The position numbers and the translations under genes were made by a program. A model generated the notes under the pieces. The model ran no database searches, was not told the DNA's origin, and worked only from the letters and a program-made list of their open reading frames with translations. Shown piece by piece: positions 1-9,156 of a stretch of DNA of 64,000 nt (its first letter is position 1; each line of letters opens with the position of its first letter). This DNA is from an uncultured Bacteroidales bacterium (GTDB lineage: Bacteria; Bacteroidota; Bacteroidia; Bacteroidales; Paludibacteraceae): assembly GCA_900321005.1 (NCBI GenBank), contig ONUF01000003.1:1-64000 (forward strand), in the 5' to 3' direction.

Positions 1-184
1 TCGCTCGCGCTTCACGGAAGTGAGCGCAATGGTTCGCACGCGCAGCAAAGACCTGATGCAGATCGCAGCCGACCAGGCAGCCTTCCTCGCACAGAAGGAC
101 ACTGCCGGCGGCATCAAGACCATGAAGGCGTACTACTGGCATATCTGCGGCGAGGAGTACGATCAGCAGCACGGCAACGCTTGA
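1..184 (+). CDS. C-terminal end of an unrecognised protein (cut by window start)
   Basis: Reading from base 2, an open frame runs for 60 codons to a TGA at 182-184. The visible end is rich in charged residues (RTRSKDLMQIAADQAAFL, then KAYYWHICGEEYDQQ) and looks like real coding sequence: codon use matches the neighbouring genes and there is no low-complexity stretch. I do not recognise the family from this tail. The gene is followed by two hairpins, the second a good terminator, so it ends its own transcription unit before ybeY. Confidence 0.6.
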   Translation, partial: RSRFTEVSAMVRTRSKDLMQIAADQAAFLAQKDTAGGIKTMKAYYWHICGEEYDQQHGNA

Positions 185-214
185 TCTAAAACTTCGCGTG
201 ATTACCCATCCTAG

Positions 215-255
215 GCGGAGGCCGCTCCTTCCGCTTCAACGGAAGGACGCTCCGC
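215..255 (+). other. Two-tier hairpin downstream of the first gene
   Basis: TCCTTCCG (226-233) pairs perfectly with CGGAAGGA (240-247), and outside it GCGGAG (215-220) pairs with CTCCGC (250-255), followed by GTTTT. It may be a weak terminator or a 3' end stabiliser for the gene ending at 184. Function is inferred from structure only. Confidence 0.45.
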
Positions 256-317
256 GTTTTGATCTACGCTCTCCCCACTGCAACTCTGCGAGTTACATCG
301 GGGACCCCATTGAGGAA

Positions 318-347
318 AGAGATCTCTTCGGAGGTCTCTTTTTTTTT
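318..347 (+). terminator. Rho-independent terminator
   Basis: AGAGATCTC (318-326) and GAGGTCTCT (331-339) form a 9-bp stem with a single G-U pair, closed by a TTCG tetraloop and followed by an unbroken run of T. It separates the gene ending at 184 from the ybeY promoter. Confidence 0.85.
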
Positions 348-354
348 GCAAATA

Positions 355-388
355 TTTGCACGAATCAAAAAAAAGCCGTATCTTTGCA
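355..388 (+). promoter_or_regulatory. Bacteroidota-type promoter for ybeY
   Basis: TTTGCA at 355-360 (a second copy lies at 345-350) and TATCTTTGCA at 379-388, 18 nt apart, match the -33/-7 elements of the Bacteroidota primary sigma factor. The start codon is only 8 nt after the -7 box, so the mRNA leader must be almost absent. Confidence 0.75.
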
Positions 389-395
389 GCGTGTT

Positions 396-818
396 ATGAT
401 ACGATTTACGACAGAAGACATAGCGATGCCGGAGCTCGATGAGCGGAAGATAGGCAAGTGGATTCGCGCGGTAGCGGCGGACTACGGCTTTGCCGTAGGG
501 AACATCAATTATATCTTCTGCTCCGACGAGCGGGAGTTGGCGGTGAACCGTGAATTCCTCGGGCATGATTATTACACCGACGTCATCACGTTTGACTACT
601 CGACCGCTCATACGCTTAACGGCGACATCTTCATCTCATTGGACACCGTGCGTTCCAATGCGGAGATGGTCGGCGAACCGTACGAAAAAGAACTCCACCG
701 GATTATCATTCACGGCGTGCTGCACCTGACCGGTCAAGGCGACAAGACGCCGGAGACGAAGACAGAGATGACCGCGAAGGAAGAAAAGGCCCTTGATAAG
801 TTGAAAGTTGAAAGTTGA
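396..818 (+). CDS. ybeY: Endoribonuclease / rRNA maturation factor YbeY
   Basis: A 140-residue protein of the YbeY (UPF0054) family, a zinc-dependent single-strand endoribonuclease used in 16S rRNA 3' end maturation and ribosome quality control. The metal site is visible as IIHGVLHLTGQGD, the Bacteroidota form of HGxLHLxGxxD, followed by the usual KTPE...EMTAKEEKAL helix. The frame is open upstream to 198, but the ATG at 396 is chosen because it gives the family's usual N terminus and lies just after the -7 promoter box. The last residues (KLKVES) are encoded by a GTTGAAA-type tandem repeat that continues into the gap before the pectate lyase gene. Confidence 0.9.
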   Translation: MIRFTTEDIAMPELDERKIGKWIRAVAADYGFAVGNINYIFCSDERELAVNREFLGHDYYTDVITFDYSTAHTLNGDIFISLDTVRSNAEMVGEPYEKELHRIIIHGVLHLTGQGDKTPETKTEMTAKEEKALDKLKVES

Positions 819-828
819 GAGTTGAAAG
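800..828 (+). repeat. GTTGAAA tandem repeat at the ybeY 3' end
   Basis: About four imperfect 7-nt units (GTTGAAA/GTTGAGA) span the ybeY stop codon and the start of the following gap. They are one of many such short arrays in the window. Confidence 0.75.
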
Positions 829-863
829 AAGTTCGAAAGTTTAAAGTAAAAAGTAGAAAGGAT

Positions 864-2495
864 ATGAAGAAGATTTTTACAGCCATCCTGATTTGCTGCG
901 CGGTGGGAGTGCAGGCAGCGGACTATTGCGCGCCGAGTAGTTGGGGTTATGCAGGTAACGTGACGGGTGGCGGAAACGCCACTCCTACCTTCGTGAGCAA
1001 CGAGAGTCAGTTAGCCACAGCGTTGGGAAAGAAAAACAGCGTGATTATCATCACGAAGGACATCACCGTGAACAATCATATCAGTTCGGACAAGTCCAAC
1101 CTGACCATCATGGCGCTGCCCGGAAAGAAGTTGATCTCCAACCAGCAGAACGCAGACAAGTCGGGTATCTTGTACTTGAAAGGAAGCAACCTCATTCTCC
1201 GCAACCTGATTTTCGAAGGTCCCGGTGCTTACGACTGCGACGGATGGGACAACTTATGTCTGGACGGTGCGAAGAACGTGTGGGTGGACCACTGCGATTT
1301 CCAGGACGGCGTAGATGGCAATTTTGACATCAAAGGTACGTCGGACAATATCACCGTCAGTTGGTGCCGTTTCCGTTATCTGAAAGCCCCGAAGGCAGGT
1401 GGTTCCGGTGGTGCTGACGACCATCGTTTCAGTAACCTGGTCGGTTCAGGTTCGTCAGACAAGCCAGCAGACGGGACGTATAACATCACCTACGGTTTCT
1501 GCTGGTGGGACGAGGGTTGCAAACAGCGCATGACGCGTTGCCGTAACTGCCTGATTCACTACCTGAACTGCTATTGGAACTCTTCTGTCTCGGACTATTA
1601 TGTAGGTCCTGAGAACGCATCTTCTTATTTTGAGGGTTGCACGTTTGCCGGCAAAGCCAACACCAAGAAGAATATCTACAAGGGTTTCAGCGGCACGACG
1701 AACTACTGCAAGTTCGTCAACTGCTCCGGCGACTTACCTAGTAACGCCGGGACGGTATCCGCTCCGAGTTATACCTACGACCAACTGACAGCTGCTGCGG
1801 CAAAGGCGATGGTGACGAATGCGTCTTGCGGTGCGGGCGCGACGTTGAGTGTGAGTGACGACGCCGGAGTGAGTTCGAGTTGCGACGGCGATGATCCGGG
1901 TCCCGGTCCAGGTCCCGATCCCCAGCCTGTAGTGTCGGATTTCTGGAACATCTCCGACGATGACTTCAAGTTCTTGGGTACTATCACGACCGAAACTACG
2001 GTCCGCGGTCTGACCATCGCCGCCAGTGCAGACAAAGCGATGACGGTATCGGAAAGCGCGAAGACGATAGATGGAAAGAGTTTCACGCATGTGTTGAAGA
2101 CAGGAGGAAGCGGCAGTGCCGCCGCACGCCACTTACGTTTCGATGTCTCGGGTACCTGCACGATTGAAGTGTATCTGATAAGCGCCAACACAAGTTCCGA
2201 GCGTGTTCTCAACATCTACAGCGGTTCCTACGGCGGCGATCCGTTGACGACAATGCCCGCTGCCACAACCGCCGCCAAACAGACATACAACTACACCGGC
2301 GGAGCAACGACGATTTATATGGGAAGCGCCAACAGTGGTATCAACTTCTACGGCATAAGCGTCCAATACCCCACCCCGACGGATATTGATAACGTGCAAA
2401 ACGAAAGCGCAGCACGTAAAGTACTGCGCCATGGTCAAGTATGGATCCTTCGAGAGGATGCGACCTACGATCTCTTCGGTCGACGCATCGATTAG
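864..2495 (+). CDS. Secreted pectate lyase, PL1 family, with C-terminal sorting-like tag
   Basis: A 543-residue secreted enzyme that cleaves polygalacturonate by beta-elimination. MKKIFTAILICCAVGVQA is a signal peptide and fixes the start at 864 (the frame is open from 822). Residues of about 30-335 form the PL1 parallel beta-helix: NVWVDHCDF, DGNFDIKG and TVSWCRFR carry the calcium-binding side, and QRMTRCR carries the arginines expected at the catalytic end. A DDPGPGPGPDPQP linker leads to a roughly 150-residue beta-rich domain that may bind carbohydrate. The last 30 residues (KVLRHGQVWILRE, then YDLFGRRID) match a tag shared with four other secreted proteins here. No promoter is visible in the 45 nt after ybeY, so it may be cotranscribed with it. 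The stop codon interlocks with that of the convergent nuclease gene. Confidence 0.88.
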   Translation: MKKIFTAILICCAVGVQAADYCAPSSWGYAGNVTGGGNATPTFVSNESQLATALGKKNSVIIITKDITVNNHISSDKSNLTIMALPGKKLISNQQNADKSGILYLKGSNLILRNLIFEGPGAYDCDGWDNLCLDGAKNVWVDHCDFQDGVDGNFDIKGTSDNITVSWCRFRYLKAPKAGGSGGADDHRFSNLVGSGSSDKPADGTYNITYGFCWWDEGCKQRMTRCRNCLIHYLNCYWNSSVSDYYVGPENASSYFEGCTFAGKANTKKNIYKGFSGTTNYCKFVNCSGDLPSNAGTVSAPSYTYDQLTAAAAKAMVTNASCGAGATLSVSDDAGVSSSCDGDDPGPGPGPDPQPVVSDFWNISDDDFKFLGTITTETTVRGLTIAASADKAMTVSESAKTIDGKSFTHVLKTGGSGSAAARHLRFDVSGTCTIEVYLISANTSSERVLNIYSGSYGGDPLTTMPAATTAAKQTYNYTGGATTIYMGSANSGINFYGISVQYPTPTDIDNVQNESAARKVLRHGQVWILREDATYDLFGRRID

Positions 2496-4504
2496 CGTAA
2501 GCGCTGGCCGGTGACGGTATATTCTACTCCGCTGCGGATGATAATCAGATTTCCGTGGCGGAGAATTTTTTGGCACTCCTCTGTCGCATCTATATCGTCG
2601 ATACCTTCAGTAGAAGGCTTCACCAGTTTGATACCTACGAGAATAGGGTCATGGTCCGAGTAGCGATACATCGACTCATTGCCCGAGGTATAGCTATAAC
2701 CGTTCTTCCAGGTGTCGGCATTAAGATGATACGAAACAGCCTTCGTGATTTGGCTCTCCATAGACGGGGAGCAGTAGGCATGATCGAGGAAACCGACCAT
2801 GTAGTCAAACATATGGCTATAACCATTCGGGTCGTACTTCATGAGCAGGTCCACATAGTTCTTCTGATCCACCAGCATACGATTCGACACCTCCATCGTA
2901 TAAGCATTCAGGTCACCCACTACCAAAACATCCGGGTCGGTGTTTTCCGCCATCGGCAACTTATTGATAAGGTACTGCATGTTGGACTCACGATCCGCCG
3001 CGCCGTGGTTCTCGCTCTTTGCGAAGAAGTGATTCATCGCCACATTGAATTTCTCGCCCGTCGCCAGGTGCTTGAAGCACTGGATAGCCTCACGGTGATT
3101 CATCGCGGCATAGTTGGTATAGGGTTTCAAGTACGAACCGGTCCAGTCGAGTTTGTCCTTGCGATAGATGAAGCATACCATTCCGCCGTTATAGGACGAA
3201 GTGCCGGTATTAATTCGCGCGAAGACATTCGCTCCTGCCTGTTCGTTAAGTGCACTTACCAAGGCATTCAGGGCGTTCGGACCCTGCTCCACTTCGCAGA
3301 GCGCATAGATATCGGCATTCATATGATAGAGCGCAGAAACGATTTTCTTCTTCTGCACCGCTAACTCGTTGGCATCGCTGGCACCATGATAACTCGATCC
3401 CGTACCAATATTATCCACGAAGAAGTTCTCTACGTTAGCTGCGCACACCACCACATTGGCATCGCCCAGATCCGGACGAACGGCAGGGAATTCATTATTG
3501 ATGATATCGGGAGATTTGACTGCCTGCAACTGGTTAGCGGCCGACACATACGCTTTGAGATTGCGAATGACAGTACCCAGACGATAGGTCTTATACGAGA
3601 TGGTCGGATTAACAAGATGGCAACTATCATGCGTGTTCTGCGCCAAGGCTGCCTTATAAGCCGCCGTACCTTCTGCACCATACTCTTCCGGCGCACGCAG
3701 ACGATGGGGAGCAATCGTATTATTCCACGAGTCGCAGAAATAGAAATCGTTGGTAAACGTCACCGTCTTACCTATCCACGGTTCCCATCCTCCGGCAAAG
3801 TCCGTATCGAAATCCACCGTCAGCTCCGTAGGCTGATCCTGCGCAGGTTTCTTATGGCTGATATATTGGCCACCTGTAACCTCAGGGGTACTACCATACA
3901 ATTGATAGATACCTGAGATGGTCAAGGTATCACTGACCTCGATGTCATAATTACTAAAACCGGAAATACCATAGACATAGATGCTACCGGTATTATCTTC
4001 CAGGTAGAGATTACCATATTGCGTACTCTTGATCTCCGTCACCACACCCGTCAGGATATAACGCTTTCCGTCGTTTTTATCAATAAACTCTCTAATGCTG
4101 ATGGGCACCGGTGTCCACGCTTCTCCTTCCAACACGCGGAAAGTTCCGCTGACCAATTCGGCTTGATTGCCATACCGTTTCAGTTTGCCGGTAACCTCTA
4201 CATAATTCCCTTTGGACAGCTCGCGTTTGTCTTCCGCATTCTGCGCTGTCAGACGGAAACACTCTAACTTGGACGTGGAACCCGTTTCTGCGTCATCGAT
4301 GAAGAAATCAGCATTTTGATACGTAGGATAACCGCTTTTCCATCTCGTCACATATCCGCGAACGGTATAGGCAGAGGAAGAAGTAGCCCCATCCGACAAG
4401 CCCAGTTCATTGTAGATGTCCATGATTTGACTTACCGTGTAGAAACTGTCGGCTTGCACCAGCAGCGCCGGAACTAAGAGTAAAAAGAAGAAAAACTTTT
4501 TCAT
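2492..4504 (-). CDS. Secreted endonuclease/exonuclease/phosphatase-fold nuclease with OB-fold domains
   Basis: A 670-residue secreted protein. After a signal peptide (MKKFFFFLLLVPALLVQA) come two OB-fold-like segments (about residues 25-130 and 135-215: YVEVTGKLKRYGNQAELVSG and LYLEDNTGSIYVYG), then a C-terminal DNase I-like domain (about 345-640). Catalytic motifs seen are VVCAANVENFF, LCEVEQ (metal glutamate), MNHFFAK, VVGDLNAY, LDHAY and SDHDPIL. The layout resembles the extracellular nucleases of the ExeM/NucH group (COG2374); a role in degrading external DNA is inferred. The C terminus (KILRHGNLIIIRS, then YTVTGQRLR) is the short tag seen in the amylases and pectate lyase. It lies 68 nt downstream of sdhB beyond a strong hairpin, so it should have its own promoter, which I cannot identify. 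Confidence 0.85.
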   Translation of the reverse strand: MKKFFFFLLLVPALLVQADSFYTVSQIMDIYNELGLSDGATSSSAYTVRGYVTRWKSGYPTYQNADFFIDDAETGSTSKLECFRLTAQNAEDKRELSKGNYVEVTGKLKRYGNQAELVSGTFRVLEGEAWTPVPISIREFIDKNDGKRYILTGVVTEIKSTQYGNLYLEDNTGSIYVYGISGFSNYDIEVSDTLTISGIYQLYGSTPEVTGGQYISHKKPAQDQPTELTVDFDTDFAGGWEPWIGKTVTFTNDFYFCDSWNNTIAPHRLRAPEEYGAEGTAAYKAALAQNTHDSCHLVNPTISYKTYRLGTVIRNLKAYVSAANQLQAVKSPDIINNEFPAVRPDLGDANVVVCAANVENFFVDNIGTGSSYHGASDANELAVQKKKIVSALYHMNADIYALCEVEQGPNALNALVSALNEQAGANVFARINTGTSSYNGGMVCFIYRKDKLDWTGSYLKPYTNYAAMNHREAIQCFKHLATGEKFNVAMNHFFAKSENHGAADRESNMQYLINKLPMAENTDPDVLVVGDLNAYTMEVSNRMLVDQKNYVDLLMKYDPNGYSHMFDYMVGFLDHAYCSPSMESQITKAVSYHLNADTWKNGYSYTSGNESMYRYSDHDPILVGIKLVKPSTEGIDDIDATEECQKILRHGNLIIIRSGVEYTVTGQRLR

Positions 4505-4520
4505 AGGTGTTGATTTGAAA

Positions 4521-4562
4521 ATTAGTGCAACGAGGGCGGTTATCAGCCGCCCTCGTGCTAAT
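4521..4562 (-). terminator. Terminator hairpin after sdhB
   Basis: ACGAGGGCGG pairs with CCGCCCTCGT (10 bp), extended beyond a small bulge by ATTAG/CTAAT. On the minus strand the stem is followed by a TTTC-containing stretch. It would end the sdhCAB transcript before the nuclease gene; the short U tract makes the efficiency uncertain. Confidence 0.7.
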
Positions 4563-4572
4563 ATAGCTGTGC

Positions 4573-5328
4573 TTAGTCTTGGAACTTCGCGCAGAGGAAC
4601 TCGCGGTTGAGGCGAGCGATGTTAGCAAGGCTAACGGACTTCGGGCACTCAGCGGCACAAGCACCGGTGTTGGTACAGTTACCGAAACCGAGTTCGTCCA
4701 TCTTAGCCACCATCGCTTTCGCGCGAGCAGCTGCCTCAATCTTTCCTTGCGGGAGCAGGGCCAATTGCGAAACTTTTGCTGCCACGAAGAGCATCGCCGA
4801 ACCGTTCTTACAAGCCGCAGCACATGCGCCGCAACCGATACATGACGCTGCGTCCATCGCTTCGTCAGCCACGGGCTTCGGGATAGGTATAGCATTCGCG
4901 TCAGGTACACCACCGGTGTTGACGGAAACGAAACCGCCGGCTTGCATGATCTTGTCGTACGCACCGCGATCCACCATGAGGTCCTTGATTACAGGGAAGG
5001 CACGGCTACGCCACGGCTCTACGGTGATGGTCTCGCCATCTTTGAACTTACGCATGTGGAGTTGGCAGGTCGTGATAGCGCTGTCAGGTCCGTGCGGGTG
5101 ACCGTTGACGTACATCGAGCACATACCGCAGATACCCTCACGGCAGTCGTGATCGTAGGTAACAGGGTCTTTGTGCTGAGCAACAAGTTGCTCGTTGAGA
5201 ATATCAATCATCTCCAAGAACGAAGCACCTTGGAAGACGTGCTTCAGGTCATAGGTTTCAAAATGACCTTGTGCTTTAGGTCCCGCCTGTCTCCAAACGC
5301 GAACCTTAATATCAATGTATTGATCCAT
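4573..5328 (-). CDS. sdhB: Fumarate reductase/succinate dehydrogenase iron-sulfur subunit
   Basis: A 251-residue subunit that passes electrons between the cytochrome b subunit and the flavoprotein. The N-terminal domain has the [2Fe-2S] motif CREGICGMC plus a later cysteine; the C-terminal domain has [16 protein letters not shown] and [15 protein letters not shown] for the [4Fe-4S] and [3Fe-4S] centres. It is the last gene of sdhC-sdhA-sdhB. In anaerobic Bacteroidales this complex works mainly as a menaquinol:fumarate reductase in succinate formation. The gap to sdhA (37 nt) holds an ATTTACC tandem repeat. Confidence 0.95.
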   Translation of the reverse strand: MDQYIDIKVRVWRQAGPKAQGHFETYDLKHVFQGASFLEMIDILNEQLVAQHKDPVTYDHDCREGICGMCSMYVNGHPHGPDSAITTCQLHMRKFKDGETITVEPWRSRAFPVIKDLMVDRGAYDKIMQAGGFVSVNTGGVPDANAIPIPKPVADEAMDAASCIGCGACAAACKNGSAMLFVAAKVSQLALLPQGKIEAAARAKAMVAKMDELGFGNCTNTGACAAECPKSVSLANIARLNREFLCAKFQD

Positions 5329-5344
5329 AATGCTATTTACGATT

Positions 5345-5368
5345 TAGTCATTTACCATTTACCATTTA
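5345..5368. repeat. ATTTACC tandem repeat between sdhA and sdhB
   Basis: About three units of CATTTAC fill the gap and run into the sdhA stop codon region. It belongs to the same class as the other short arrays in the window. Confidence 0.7.
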
Positions 5369-7468
5369 GTTCTTGTAGTTACGGGTTTTGCGTTCGGTGA
5401 ACTCGTAGTCAAGCGGCTCTTTGATGAGTTGCGGCTCTTTGTCCTCACCCATGTATTTCCAACAGCCGACATATGCGAACTTATCGTCCTGGCGGAGGGC
5501 TTCACCTTCCGGCGTCTGGTACTCCTCGCGGAAGTGACCACCGCAAGATTCCTCACGATGGAGGGCGTCAACCGCCATCAGACGGCCGATCTCGATGAAG
5601 TCAGCCAGACGGAGCGCTTTCTCCAACTCGTTGTTCAGGCTGTTAGCCTCACCCGGAATATAAACGTTGGTCCAGAACTCTTTCTTGATGGCATCAATCT
5701 TCGCGATACCTTCCTTCAAGCCCTCAGCTGTACGACCCATACCTACGAAGTCCCACATGATGAGACCGAGCTCTTTGTGGATCGAATCGACAGAGCGCTT
5801 GCCTTGGATAGCCATGAGGCGGTCGATCTTATCCTGAACGGCTTTCTCTGCCTCTGCGAACTCGGGCAGGTCGGTACTCATACGCGGCACACCGATCTGG
5901 TCGGAAAGGTAGTTCTGAATCGTATAAGGCAGAACGAAGTAACCGTCTGCGAGACCTTGCATAAGGGCGGACGCACCAAGACGGTTTGCTCCGTGGTCGG
6001 AGAAGTTCGCTTCACCGATACAGAACAGACCCTTAACGGTCGTCTGGAGCTCATAGTCCACCCAGATACCACCCATTGTGTAGTGGATAGCCGGGAAGAT
6101 CATCATCGGGTTCTCGTACGGGTTCTCGTCCACGATCTTCTCGTACATCTGGAAGAGGTTTCCGTATTTCTGCGCTACGACATCTTTGCCAAGGCGCTGG
6201 ATCGCGTCGGAGAAGTCGAGGAAGACAGCGAGACCGGTGTTGTTGACACCAAAGCCCTTGTCGCAACGCTCCTTAGCAGCACGCGAAGCTACGTCACGCG
6301 GCACGAGGTTTCCGAAGGCCGGATAACGACGCTCGAGATAGTAGTCACGATCCTCTTCGGGGATATCACGACCCTTAATCTCACCTGCTTGCAGACGCTT
6401 TGCGTCTTCGAGTTTCTTCGGTACCCAGATACGACCGTCGTTACGGAGCGACTCAGACATGAGGGTCAACTTACTCTGGAAATCACCATGCTTCGGAATA
6501 CAAGTCGGGTGAATTTGTGCGTAGCAGGGGTTAGCGAACAGCGCACCGTGACGGTACATCTGCATAGCGGCCGAACCGTTCGAAGCCATGGCGTTCGTAC
6601 TCAGGAAGAAAGTGTTGCCGTATCCACCGGAACCTACAACGACTGCGTGAGCGAAGAAACGCTCAATGCGACCGGTAACGAGGTTACGAGCGATGATACC
6701 ACGTGCACGCTTCTCGCCGTTCTCATCCGGGATGAGGACGATATCGAGCATCTCATAACGAGTGTACATCTTCACTTTACCTTTACCGATCTGGCGACTC
6801 AATGCGCTGTATGCACCCAGCAACAACTGCTGACCGGTCTGACCCTTTGCGTAGAACGTACGGCTAACCTGCGCGCCACCGAACGAACGGTTGTCCAGCA
6901 GACCGCCGTATTCGCGTGCGAAAGGAACACCTTGTGCGACGCACTGGTCGATGATGTTATTCGATACCTCTGCCAAACGATAAACGTTCGCCTCACGAGC
7001 ACGGTAGTCACCGCCCTTGATAGTATCATAATAGAGACGATACACAGAGTCTCCGTCGTTCTGGTAGTTCTTCGCCGCGTTGATACCGCCCTGTGCAGCA
7101 ATCGAGTGCGCACGTCGCGGACTATCCTGAATACAGAAGTTGAGGACGTTAAAACCCATCTCAGCCAACGAAGCTGCAGCCGAAGCGCCGGCAAGACCCG
7201 TACCGATGACGATGACGTCAAGACGACGTTTGTTCGCCGGGTTAACGAGTTTCTGGTGGTTCTTATAGTTCGTCCATTTGAGCTCCAGCGGACCTGCAGG
7301 AATCTTCGCCATTTCGGGCGTGATGACCGGCGTAGCCGCTTCTTTCATAGCTTTAGCCGCTTTATCGACTACTACTTCTGCTGCCTCTAAGGCCTTCTCT
7401 GCAGCTTTAACCGCTACTTTCTTCGCAGTCTTCTTTGCTGCCTCGATTATTTCTTCTTTCTTTGCCAT
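5366..7468 (-). CDS. sdhA: Fumarate reductase/succinate dehydrogenase flavoprotein, with an extra N-terminal helix
   Basis: A 700-residue catalytic subunit that interconverts fumarate and succinate. It shows the FAD dinucleotide fold ([19 protein letters not shown]), the histidyl-FAD attachment segment ([11 protein letters not shown]), the substrate segment [11 protein letters not shown] and the capping/C-terminal regions. From residue 53 ([16 protein letters not shown]) it follows the Bacteroidota family closely. The first 52 residues are an Ala/Lys/Glu-rich amphipathic stretch ([20 protein letters not shown] and so on) that ordinary members lack. An internal ATG at 7310-7312 would give the usual length, so the real start is open; the extension is free of stops and has coding-like composition, so I keep the long form. 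It sits between sdhC (12 nt upstream) and sdhB. Confidence 0.93.
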   Translation of the reverse strand: MAKKEEIIEAAKKTAKKVAVKAAEKALEAAEVVVDKAAKAMKEAATPVITPEMAKIPAGPLELKWTNYKNHQKLVNPANKRRLDVIVIGTGLAGASAAASLAEMGFNVLNFCIQDSPRRAHSIAAQGGINAAKNYQNDGDSVYRLYYDTIKGGDYRAREANVYRLAEVSNNIIDQCVAQGVPFAREYGGLLDNRSFGGAQVSRTFYAKGQTGQQLLLGAYSALSRQIGKGKVKMYTRYEMLDIVLIPDENGEKRARGIIARNLVTGRIERFFAHAVVVGSGGYGNTFFLSTNAMASNGSAAMQMYRHGALFANPCYAQIHPTCIPKHGDFQSKLTLMSESLRNDGRIWVPKKLEDAKRLQAGEIKGRDIPEEDRDYYLERRYPAFGNLVPRDVASRAAKERCDKGFGVNNTGLAVFLDFSDAIQRLGKDVVAQKYGNLFQMYEKIVDENPYENPMMIFPAIHYTMGGIWVDYELQTTVKGLFCIGEANFSDHGANRLGASALMQGLADGYFVLPYTIQNYLSDQIGVPRMSTDLPEFAEAEKAVQDKIDRLMAIQGKRSVDSIHKELGLIMWDFVGMGRTAEGLKEGIAKIDAIKKEFWTNVYIPGEANSLNNELEKALRLADFIEIGRLMAVDALHREESCGGHFREEYQTPEGEALRQDDKFAYVGCWKYMGEDKEPQLIKEPLDYEFTERKTRNYKN

Positions 7469-7480
7469 AGTCGTAAATCA

Positions 7481-8179
7481 TTAAGCGGCGCAGAGCATAC
7501 CGATGCCCATGCCGAGGTAATACAATACAACGATAGCGAACGGCAGAACCGCGAGGGTAGCTACGATGCAGCCGATCACTTTAATACGCTTCATCCAAAC
7601 GAGGTTGTTCCAACCGAGCGTGTGGAGAGCCGACCAAACACCGTGGTTCAGGTGGAACCAAAGGGCGCAGAGCCAAATCAGGTAGAGCACGCAGTACACT
7701 TGTCCCCAGACGGGCTCAGTGAAGAGTGCCTTCACGTACGCTGCTCCGTTCTGCGGATCGAAAGCACCGGTCTCAATACCCGTTACTTCCGCGAACTGCA
7801 TCTTAAACCAGAAGTTGTAGAGGTGCAAGCAGAGGAAACCGAGAACGCAGAAACCGAGAACGAGCATGTTCTCCGACTCCCAATCCACGCCTTCTTTCTT
7901 ACCTGTTACGGCATAACGGTCGTTACCGCGCGCTGCACGGTTTTGGATCGTCAGGTAGAGCGCGTAGCAGAAATGCACCAGCACCAGAAAGGCCAGACCA
8001 AGTGTGCCGATGAGGGCATACCAGTTTGCGCCTAACAGGTGGCAAATCATGTTGTAAGCTTCTTCCGAGAAGACCACAGCCAAGTTCATGCAACCGTGGA
8101 AAATCAGGAACAAGACCAACGCCAGGCCGGTCAAGCTCATGACGAACTTACGGCCGATAGATGAATCTTTTAACCACAT
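7481..8179 (-). CDS. sdhC: Fumarate reductase/succinate dehydrogenase cytochrome b subunit
   Basis: A 232-residue integral membrane subunit of the two-haem type with about five hydrophobic segments. Candidate haem ligands are histidines in LIFHGCMN, LVHFCYAL, LCLHLYNF, WFHLNHG and ALHTLG. It anchors SdhA-SdhB and exchanges electrons with menaquinol. As first gene of sdhCAB it lies 47 nt downstream of trxB; that gap is almost wholly a CATTCAA repeat (minus strand) and shows no recognisable -7 box, so the operon may be read through from ftsK-lolA-trxB. Confidence 0.93.
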   Translation of the reverse strand: MWLKDSSIGRKFVMSLTGLALVLFLIFHGCMNLAVVFSEEAYNMICHLLGANWYALIGTLGLAFLVLVHFCYALYLTIQNRAARGNDRYAVTGKKEGVDWESENMLVLGFCVLGFLCLHLYNFWFKMQFAEVTGIETGAFDPQNGAAYVKALFTEPVWGQVYCVLYLIWLCALWFHLNHGVWSALHTLGWNNLVWMKRIKVIGCIVATLAVLPFAIVVLYYLGMGIGMLCAA

Positions 8180-8184
8180 AGAGA

Positions 8185-8214
8185 TTGAATGTTGAATGTT
8201 GAATGTTGAATGTT
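8185..8214. repeat. TTGAATG tandem repeat in the sdhC leader
   Basis: Four near-perfect 7-nt units (plus strand TTGAATG, minus strand CATTCAA) fill most of the gap between trxB and sdhC and would form the ribosome-loading region of sdhC. Confidence 0.85.
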
Positions 8215-8226
8215 TATTGTTTTGAT

Positions 8227-9156
8227 TTATAGACTTTTGATGTATTTGTCTGCTTCGATAGCGGCTTTGGCACCGGAACCGGCGGCTACAATCGCCTGAC
8301 GGTAATGCGGGTCGGCGCAGTCGCCTGCAGCGAAGACACCCGGTACATTCGTTCGAGGACTGTCGCCTTCGACGAGGATATAGCCTTCGGCATCGCGGTG
8401 GAGGAAGTCCTTGAACAGTTCGGTGTTGGGATGATGACCGATAGCAAGGAAGAAACCGTCGATGTCGATATGACGGAGTTCTTCGTCGGGTTCGCCTTTG
8501 CGGTAGATGAGGTCTGCGCCCTGCACTTTGCCTTCACCCGTCAGTTGAAGGGTATTGTGCTCAAAGAGGACTTCGATCTTGGGATTGTTGAGTACGCGTT
8601 GCTGCATGATTTCCGAAGCGCGGAGGTAGGGTTTGCGCACGATCATGTACACTTTCTCGCACAAGCCGGCAAGGTAGTTGGCTTCTTCGCACGCCGTATC
8701 ACCGCCGCCTACGACAGCTACGGTCTTCTTGCGATAGAAGAATCCGTCGCAGGTAGCGCAGGCACTCACGCCGCGGCCGCGATAGGTGCGCTCGGACTCG
8801 ATGCCGAGGTATTTGGCAGACGCACCGGTAGCAATGATAACTGCATCGGCTTCGTACTCAATTTCGTCTTCGACGATGACTTTCTTGGGGGATGTAGAGA
8901 AGTCCACTTTGGTCACAATGCCGGAGACAAACTGCGTTCCGAAGCGCTCGGCCTGACGGCGCATGTCGTCCATCATCGTGAAAGGTTCTACACCATCCGG
9001 ATAGCCGGGGAAGTTCTCTACCTCGGTGGTGGTGGTCAATTGTCCACCGAGTTGGGGACCTTCGATGAGAACAGGTTGTAAGTTAGCACGCGAAGCGTAT
9101 ATAGCGGCCGTATAGCCGGCAGGACCGCTTCCTATTATTAAGCATTTTACTCTCAT
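8227..9156 (-). CDS. trxB: Thioredoxin reductase
   Basis: A 309-residue flavoprotein that reduces thioredoxin with NADPH. It shows the FAD-binding GSGPAGYTAAIYASR, the redox pair in SACATCDGFF, the NADPH-binding VVGGGDTACEEA and the C-terminal FAD motif VFAAGDCADPHYRQ. Length and motifs are typical of low-molecular-weight TrxB. It overlaps the lolA stop by 4 nt (ATGA), so translation is coupled in ftsK-lolA-trxB. Confidence 0.96.
   Translation of the reverse strand: MRVKCLIIGSGPAGYTAAIYASRANLQPVLIEGPQLGGQLTTTTEVENFPGYPDGVEPFTMMDDMRRQAERFGTQFVSGIVTKVDFSTSPKKVIVEDEIEYEADAVIIATGASAKYLGIESERTYRGRGVSACATCDGFFYRKKTVAVVGGGDTACEEANYLAGLCEKVYMIVRKPYLRASEIMQQRVLNNPKIEVLFEHNTLQLTGEGKVQGADLIYRKGEPDEELRHIDIDGFFLAIGHHPNTELFKDFLHRDAEGYILVEGDSPRTNVPGVFAAGDCADPHYRQAIVAAGSGAKAAIEADKYIKSL

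Noticed and set aside
5429..7390. 653-codon open frame on the plus strand opposite sdhA
   Set aside because: It lies wholly antisense to a certain gene; composition is that of a complementary-frame shadow (Val/Thr/Arg/His-rich, no recognisable motif).
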